Below, in pieces: positions 45,136 through 50,148 of a DNA stretch of 50,148 nucleotides. The DNA comes from Bacteroidales bacterium (GTDB lineage Bacteria; Bacteroidota; Bacteroidia; Bacteroidales; Muribaculaceae), in NCBI GenBank assembly GCA_910575615.1, contig CAJTEX010000021.1, positions 1-50,148 on the forward strand, in the 5' to 3' direction. Every line of letters starts with the position of its first letter. Positions within the stretch are counted from its first letter, which is position 1. Both the position numbers and the translations under genes were made by a program. The notes under the pieces were generated by a model, which was given only the letters and a program-made list of their open reading frames with translations, was not told the DNA's origin and made no database searches.

Positions 45136-46590
45136 ATGAAAAAACTTTTACTTCCTCTGGCGTTGATGGTAGCCGGTATAGGCATTGCTCACTCTGAAAG
45201 CTATACCATAAATTTCAGCTCCACTGCAAAAACCCCAACTACACTTGCCACTTCAACCAAGGCGACAACGTTTATAGCAAAAAGCTCTCAGGAATATGTA
45301 GAGGCATCTCCTATATCCAGTGCGACCTCAGCCTACTACGGCGGCAATACCCCAGAAGAAAAGACCTGGATACGCATAGGCAAAAGTAAGGCAGAGGGGG
45401 CTGTCACACTCAGGTTATCTGAAAAAGGACAGGCAAATGCCACTACGATTATTGTTTCAGCCAAGAAATACTCCGCTTCAGACGAAGATGCGACGCTTAC
45501 ATTGAATGGCAAATCTGAAAACATCACATCAACAACATTTGAAGACAAAGTTTTCACATTCAGCGGCGATGCAACAGTAAAAACTCTTGCGTTTTCCACA
45601 AACGCGCCGTCTTCCTCCTCTTCGTCAAACCGCATATACATTCAATCAATCACCGTCAACTACACAACAGGTCCTGTCGTCCTCGGTGGACTTACCGCAA
45701 CATACGATGATAATCCCATCGACAACGATGGCATTGCGACCATTTTCCAAGGCACCGCTGTCAAGCTCCACGCAGACAATGCCTCTTCATTTGAAATCAC
45801 TGTAAACAATAAGACACCCATACATTTAGACGCATCTAATGATTCGGCCGACTGGATTCCTGGCATCTGCGATAATGCATCAGTCAGCGTCATCGCCAAA
45901 CGGGAAGCAGATGGTGAGGAGGTTCAGACATCAGACACACTGACTTTCAACCTCACCGTAAAAAAAGCAGAATACTTAATTGCAGACTGGATTGTAACCG
46001 GCATTGACGCGACAAATGGAGGCTCTGTTCTTAACAAACCTTTGATTTGCACAGAGACCAGCTCAAAAGGAACATGGCAAGCATATCACGCAACTGCTTA
46101 TTCTTCAACTTCTGGCAATGCAGCTCAATTGGGGTCATCCACCGCCGCTAATACCTTTAACGGCGGAACACTGACATTATCTGATTCTGATATTCCTGAC
46201 AATGCCAATATCCTCTCCATATCATTGACAGGCTATAACAACAGCACCACACCTGCCGTATGGAGCATAAAAGTAGGAGAAAAGACATCCGACAACACCA
46301 TTACATTCAGCAACACTGTCGATACGCATTCAGCCTCCGTCGGCCTCTCTGGAAACAAGATAGTCCTCACTTGCAAGGCTGTCACTGACAATGGGAATAT
46401 CAAACAGACCTACATCAGCGGCATATCTATCAAATATGAAATCCCTGAGGAGGAAGACCAGCCCGGAGAGGTGACCGTTGATTACATTCCCCAATATTGC
46501 CTGGAAGCCAACGATGACAAGACCGAACTGACTGTGATGGACGGCACAGAGCTGACTTTCACCTCCCTGGGAGCCGAGCCATGCGGATAA
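45136..46590 (+). pseudogene. secreted multi-domain protein, 5' part (frameshifted)
   Basis: 484 residues with a signal peptide (LLLPLALMVAGIGIAHS). Two similar Ser/Thr-rich beta domains are visible (about 20-175 and 285-445; both have TLxLSxSDIP or VTLRLSEK and IYIQSITVNY / TYISGISIKY), separated by an Ig-like unit (GGLTATYDDNPIDNDGIATIFQGT). A further Ig-like unit starts at YCLEANDDKTELTVMDGTELTFTSLGAEP and is cut by TAA at 46588-46590. The matching remainder continues in the -1 frame from 46581. Coding here is AT-richer than the core. Confidence 0.75.
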
Positions 46591-47189
46591 CCACAGAAGA
46601 TGAGGGCGTTGAATTGCCAGAGGCCACCAATGGCGACAAGATTTCCTGGACAGTCCAGGCTGAGACCATCACCACCATAAATGTGACCGCATCCAGCGAA
46701 TCCGGGAAAAAGACCACGGAATGCGTCTATACTATCGCTTCGGAAGAGATTGAGCCTGCGACACCTGAATACATCTTTGAGACAGACTCAAAAACGGTTT
46801 TGATAACCACGTATGCGGGAGCATTGATGATTATGGCCGCACCCTATACCCAGACACCGGAGGCAAACGCAACAATTATGGCAATCGAACCGCAGGGATG
46901 GGCATTCACCACAGGCGAAGACCCCAAGTCACATAAATTTTCTTATGACGGTATGGAGTCAACAATGAATGTCAGCGTTAAATCCGCTACTCCCACCAAA
47001 GAATCAAACGCGGTATCATTCTATGTCAGCAATGACGGCCTGGTTTCCGGCATCGAGAATGTGGCCGCAGACAACGATTCCGCAGAAGCAGTCCACTACA
47101 ACCTCCAGGGTCAGCGCGTCGAGGCTGACCGCCCTGGCATCTACATCCGCGTATTGGGCGGCAAAGCTGAGAAGTTTATCCTCCGCTGA
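46581..47189 (+). pseudogene. secreted multi-domain protein, 3' part with T9SS-like tail
   Basis: 202 residues in the -1 frame. The start continues the interrupted Ig-like unit (MRITTEDEGVELPEATNGDKISW), followed by another beta domain and a C-terminal VHYNLQGQRVEADRPGIYIRVLGGKAEKFIL. That tail follows the pattern YNLQGQRV-x-GIYI-xxGG-K-xI typical of Bacteroidales C-terminal sorting or anchoring tails. Its ATG overlaps the upstream stop by ten bases, so reinitiation could occur, but there is no signal peptide; a one-base deletion in a single ancestral gene is the simplest reading. Confidence 0.75.
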
Positions 47190-47264
47190 CTGCCCTGAAC
47201 AATCAAAAAAACGTAGCCTTAACTCATTTTAACAATTGGGGGGGGTAAATCGGATTGGTTTAGC

Positions 47265-47272
47265 TACCTTTG
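47265..47272 (+). promoter_or_regulatory. -7-like box without a downstream gene
   Basis: TACCTTTG in the space after the secreted protein gene; the only thing downstream before the transposon is the hairpin region ending at 47385. Confidence 0.4.
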
Positions 47273-47278
47273 CCAATC

Positions 47279-47385
47279 CTCTCCCACATCTCAAAAATAT
47301 TTACAGCCGTGAGGCTGCAAGCCCAAAAAAGTTTAGTATAATTGAAAAGTAGGGAGGCCCCCATATGGCGGCCTCCCTTTGTTTT
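47279..47385 (+). ncRNA. candidate small RNA (about 105 nt)
   Basis: Inferred from a TACCTTTG box at 47265 and a strong intrinsic terminator at 47351. Between them lies a small hairpin, CAGCC (47304-47308) with GGCTG (47313-47317), and no convincing reading frame. It could instead be untranslated trailer of the gene upstream. Confidence 0.3.
47351..47385 (+). terminator. intrinsic terminator
   Basis: AGGGAGGCC (47351-47359) pairs with GGCCTCCCT (47370-47378), followed by TTGTTTT. The opposite side is also T-rich on the minus strand, so it may act in both directions. Confidence 0.8.
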
Positions 47386-47429
47386 GTGGGTCAGCGGATT
47401 TTTCCGGTGGGCGGGAGAGAGTATAGTGT

Positions 47430-47437
47430 TATCTTTG
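47430..47437 (+). promoter_or_regulatory. -7 box of the ISAon1-type element
   Basis: TATCTTTG, 4 bp before the ATG at 47442; the same arrangement recurs in the second copy before 50045. Confidence 0.5.
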
Positions 47438-47441
47438 CACA

Positions 47442-47793
47442 ATGAAACCAGATCAACTGCTCAGAGCCATCCTACCCGAAGTCCTGATAGACAACTTCGA
47501 TATTGAACGATTTGAAAAAAGTGAGACCCGCTTCGACATATGGCTTAATGAGAAGAAAGAGCAACTTCGCGAAGACAAGTACAATAAAGACATCATATCT
47601 TACGGTTTTGGGGATTACCGCACCATACAGGATTATCCCATAAGGGGGCGTTCCACATACCTGCATGTTCGGAAGCGCAAGTGGCTGGACAGGTCAACCG
47701 GCGAGATATTCAGTTATCAGTGGGACATCTCTGAGTTCGACGGCACAAGGCTTAACGCCGAGTTCGTCGCTTTTTTAAAAGAGGGAGACACTA
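47442..47793 (+). pseudogene. ISAon1-type transposase, N-terminal region
   Basis: 117 residues, MKPDQLLRAILPEVLIDNFD to FVAFLKEGDT, matching the N-terminal region protein of ISAon1-type elements, with IRGRSTYLHVRKRKWLDRSTGEIF as the zinc-free DNA-binding part. The frame then enters the IS4 element and stops at 47804. Excising the IS4 insertion joins GDT in frame to NEREIEITPV at about 49056, so the original was one continuous frame. Confidence 0.8.
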
Positions 47794-47816
47794 CTGTCCA
47801 CTAAAAATGGACGGGG

Positions 47817-48848
47817 TTAAAAATTAAATAAATTCGGTTCACTTGAACCATAGAGAACTTTGACATCGTTGATATTCTTTTTGTCGAACAGGTCCCATAT
47901 ATGGGTTTTGTCAGTAAGCGAGATTCCAAGAATCTGAAGAACTTCGTAAACGCTTCGCTCCAGCTGCATATCATGTTGCATTATCGCCACGAGGCAATAA
48001 GTAATTATGGCACAATATATTTGGATGCGTACCGCATTTTCAGATGTTCCCCAGAATTTCTTGATTTTGAGGTGCTGCTTGACCCATTTGAAAAAAAGTT
48101 CCACGCTCCATCGGTTCTTGTATAGGTTGGCGACAACGAGTGCGGATGACTCCATATCGTTGGTGAGATACGTGTAGATCACACCGGTCTCCTCATCCTG
48201 AAACACTACTCTACGCAACTTTTCGGGATATACCTTGGCACTTTTATAGACGGTAAACTCGATAATCGAATCCGATAGGACGCCCTTTGGCAGCCTTCTT
48301 TTCCAACTGACAACCCTGTACTTGAGGTTACTTTTGGCCCGGACTACGAAGCAGGCTCCGATGGTGTGTATGCGGAAAAGATTGGCGAAATCGTTATAGC
48401 CCCGGTCGAATATGTAGTACGCATCAGCTTCAGGCGGAATCTCCGGCATGGCCTTTGAGTCGTGAACCGATGCCGTGGTAATATGCAAGAACGCAGGAAC
48501 TTGTGCTTCGATATCGTATAGCGTATGCACCTTGACGCCGCCTTTGTTTCGTCTGAATTTTGCCCAGTCGAACACAGCAAGACATAGGTCTATCGTTGTC
48601 GAATCAAAAGCATAAACGTTCCCTCCGAGTTTGAAAATATCGGTCTGTCTCTTGCTTCTTGCCTGCGCTATCATGAAGTAGGCAAACTCCTCGAAAATGC
48701 GATAGTCGCGCTGCTCGTTGGCTTTGCTAAGATTGCTGCGAGTTACCGATTTTCCCATGTCGAGATGGTAGAGTTTTCCCGAGTGAGCTTCGGTAGCAAC
48801 AATCAGATCGCGGAGGCTCTCGCGGTTGGTAAGTTGCCCGAACATCAT
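47817..48848 (-). pseudogene. IS4-family transposase, main part without N-terminus
   Basis: 343 residues carrying the DDE core: YAFDSTTIDL (first Asp), YYIFDRGYNDF (second Asp) and YKNRWSVELFF (Glu, in the YREK motif). The family normally has about 45 more N-terminal residues. On this strand those residues exist in another frame (see 48845-48940), with CWNQLLTMMFGQ readable in this frame just upstream but lacking a start. The ATG at 48848 may allow some translation, but without the N-terminal DNA-binding part. Confidence 0.8.
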
Positions 48849-48940
48849 CGTAAGTAACTGATTCCAACACGGATTCTACGGAATTTGAATTCGTCCATAA
48901 ATTTGACTAATTGGGCAAAAACGTATGGGTCTTTATTCAT
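48845..48940 (-). pseudogene. IS4-family transposase, detached N-terminal leader
   Basis: 31 codons: MNKDPYVFAQLVKFMDEFKF then RRIR and a stop. From memory, family members continue from FKFRRI through about 15 residues to CWNQLL. Here CGTAGAATCCG is joined directly to TGTTGGAATCAG, so an out-of-frame internal deletion of about 40-60 bp is inferred. Confidence 0.6.
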
Positions 48941-48941
48941 A

Positions 48942-48960
48942 ACAGTCTGATTCAGACTGT
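48942..48960. promoter_or_regulatory. 19-bp perfect palindrome abutting the transposase start
   Basis: ACAGTCTGATTCAGACTGT: 9-bp arms around one base. On the minus strand it ends 1 bp before the ATG at 48940, so the hairpin would mask the ribosome entry site. Such hairpins limit transposase synthesis from outside transcripts. Confidence 0.7.
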
Positions 48961-49052
48961 AAAAATAAATTCAAATCGTTGCGCCCGCAAATCAGCCGTA
49001 ACAATCAGAATATCAATAATTTCAAAGGCCTATTATGATTTTTTAGTGGACA

Positions 49053-49981
49053 CTAATGAGAGGGAGATTGAAATCACTCCCGTCAGCATATCCACTCTTG
49101 CCGCACGCAACGGACTGAACGGACAGACACTGCGCAAGCAATACAAGGAAGTGATCAGTGGCTATCGGTTGTGGGGCCAGCTTGACCATGCCGATGAATA
49201 CATATTGTATCCTGAAAATTTCGGCGCGGACATGAGTCTTGACGAGACCTGCCTGAGCAATGGCGATGTCTACACCATACTGACCAACAAAGCCGCGCAT
49301 GGGGGCAAAGGGGCTCTTGCTGCAATGGTTCGTGGCGTGGCAAGTGACACAGTGTCGGTAATACTGCGGAAAGTTCCATTGAAGCAGCGCCTTAAGGTAA
49401 AAACGGTTACTACAGACCTTTCTTCAGCCATGATGCTGACTGTCAGAAACGTGTTTCCCGGAGCATCGCTTGTCAATGACCGGTTCCATGTCCAGCAGCT
49501 CATATCCGAAGCTGTTGATCAGCTGAGGATACGACACCGCTGGGAGGTGCTTGATGCCGAGAACAAGGCAATCAGGGAGCATCGTCAGAAGCGAAAGGAT
49601 GCAAGGTCAAAAGAAGAACGTGAATTGATCGGGAAATGGGAACCGGAGAGGATGGAGAACGGCGAGACCATGCCCCAGATCATGGCACGCAGCCGGCATA
49701 TCATACTCAAGCACAAATCAAAATGGAACGAACAACAGACAATACGCGCCCGGATATTGTTCAGAATGTTTCCTGATCTGGAAAAGGCTTACGGACTGTT
49801 TCTAAAGCTTGTGGATATATTCAACGAGAAAACTTCCGCAGGAGTCGCCAGACTGAATCTCGCCAGATGGTACAACGAAGTGGAGGCCTTTGGGAATGAT
49901 GAATTCAACAAGGTCCTGGAGACCTTCGAGAACCACAACACCACTATAATCAACTATTTCGAACGACGGCTCACAAATGCC
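49053..49981 (+). pseudogene. ISAon1-type (ISL3) transposase, catalytic part without last Glu
   Basis: About 310 native residues from NEREIEITPV to RRLTNA; the apparent start at 48911 lies in IS4 sequence. MSLDETCLSNGDVYTILTN gives the first Asp, and KTVTTDLSSAM and LVNDRFHVQQL hold the second. In ISL3-type enzymes the catalytic Glu follows RRLTNANAE; here the sequence switches at RRLTNA to the left end of another copy, so the residue is missing and the last 16 residues before the stop at 50029 are foreign. Confidence 0.85.
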
Positions 49982-50148
49982 GGGTCAGCGGATTTTTCCG
50001 GTGGGCGGGAGAGAGTATCAAGAGTATAGTGTTATCTTTGCACAATGAAACCAGATCAACTGCTCAGAGCCATCCTACCCGAAGTCCTGATAGACAACTT
50101 CGATATTGAACGATATGAAAAAAGTGAGACCCGCTTCGACATATGGCT
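49982..50148 (+). mobile_element. ISAon1-type element, second copy (5' end only)
   Basis: Starts with GGGTCAGCGG, as at 47388, and continues almost identically to the window end. It differs by a 9-bp duplication in the leader (GAGTATCAAGAGTAT versus GAGTAT) and one coding change (ERYEK versus ERFEK). It lies in the same orientation as, and inside, the first copy. Confidence 0.85.
50045..50148 (+). CDS. ISAon1-type transposase N-terminal region (cut by window end)
   Basis: The first 34 codons from the ATG at 50045, with the same MKPDQLLRAILPEV beginning as the gene at 47442 and one substitution, Phe to Tyr in IERYEK. Whether the full gene is intact lies beyond the window. Confidence 0.8.
   Translation, partial: MKPDQLLRAILPEVLIDNFDIERYEKSETRFDIW

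Larger units (their letters stand above)
47794..49052 (-). mobile_element. IS4-family insertion sequence, copy B
   Basis: Bounded by perfect 13-bp inverted repeats TGTCCACTAAAAA (47795-47807) and TTTTTAGTGGACA (49040-49052). The flanks share CACTA (47789-47793 and 49051-49055; up to 7 bp if the G and A before are counted), the likely target duplication, but it overlaps the repeat end so the exact border is ambiguous. It splits the ISAon1-type transposase gene. Confidence 0.85.
47388..49981 (+). mobile_element. ISAon1-type (ISL3-related) element, interrupted and 3'-truncated
   Basis: The left end GGGTCAGCGGATTTTTCC (from 47388) is found again at 49982, which defines the start of the element. 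Its coding region is split by an IS4-family insertion between about 47793 and 49051, and its 3' end is replaced at 49982 by the start of a second copy. The right inverted repeat is not present. It is therefore dead. Confidence 0.8.

Noticed and set aside
46560-46600. Programmed ribosomal frameshift
   Set aside because: No X-XXY-YYZ slippery heptamer or evident downstream structure is visible in the overlap.

Overview
The window is Bacteroidota DNA, almost certainly order Bacteroidales; family Muribaculaceae is my inference from the GC-rich core and gene content, not a proven assignment. The evidence is the TAnnTTTG type -7 promoter boxes in front of many genes, a fused MurF-alanine racemase, a GSCFA protein, a PorE-like OmpA lipoprotein, DUF4105, a MINPP-type phytase, an ISAon1-type transposon, and a type IX secretion-like C-terminal tail. 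No rRNA or tRNA gene was recognised.

Layout. (1) 1-10017 is an AT-richer accessory region bounded by mobile-element debris. It opens with the 3' end of an IS4-family element lying in the terminal remnant of another IS, which itself had cut an EcoRI-type adenine methyltransferase in two. The neighbouring DUF262-HNH nuclease gene is intact. From about 9600 back to 2116, some fifteen small unrelated genes run head to tail on the minus strand with almost no spacing: Ig-like fragment, NUDIX, rhodanese lipoprotein, DKNYY-like repeat protein, two PH-domain membrane proteins, META lipoprotein, immunity-like protein, two small membrane proteins, hexapeptide acetyltransferase, flavin reductase, ABM monooxygenase, radical SAM enzyme and an unknown partner. 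The radical SAM gene is split by a 220-bp MITE-like insertion with perfect 18-bp inverted repeats and a 9-bp target duplication. (2) 10175-32616 is a GC-rich housekeeping core: FKBP, PorE-like protein, GSCFA, MurF-Alr, phytase, PgpA, Tpx, YbaK, AroC, a radical SAM protein of the YhcC type, PepSY-like protein, DUF4105, a probably catalytically dead PafA-like protein, SecA, and a coiled-coil membrane protein closed by a long terminator hairpin. (3) 32754-37510 is an envelope-glycan module: ArnT-like transferase and acyltransferase leftward, polysaccharide deacetylase and ArnC-like glycosyltransferase rightward. (4) 37583-44516 holds a calcium P-type ATPase, a TPR-histidine kinase and a DASS/RCK anion transporter. 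(5) 44517-47390 is AT-richer: an unlisted 52-residue membrane peptide gene next to an 18-bp direct repeat, a frameshifted secreted protein, and a candidate small RNA. (6) 47388-50148 is a nest of transposons: an ISAon1-type element broken by a second, inverted IS4-family copy and then cut at its 3' end by another copy of itself.

How it fits together. The core genes serve cell-wall precursor synthesis, protein export, phosphate release, redox defence and envelope sugar chemistry. The edges are insertion-sequence hot spots. The two IS4 copies face each other across about 47 kb and could mediate inversion of the whole segment. All family assignments come from reading the translated sequence; no search was run.
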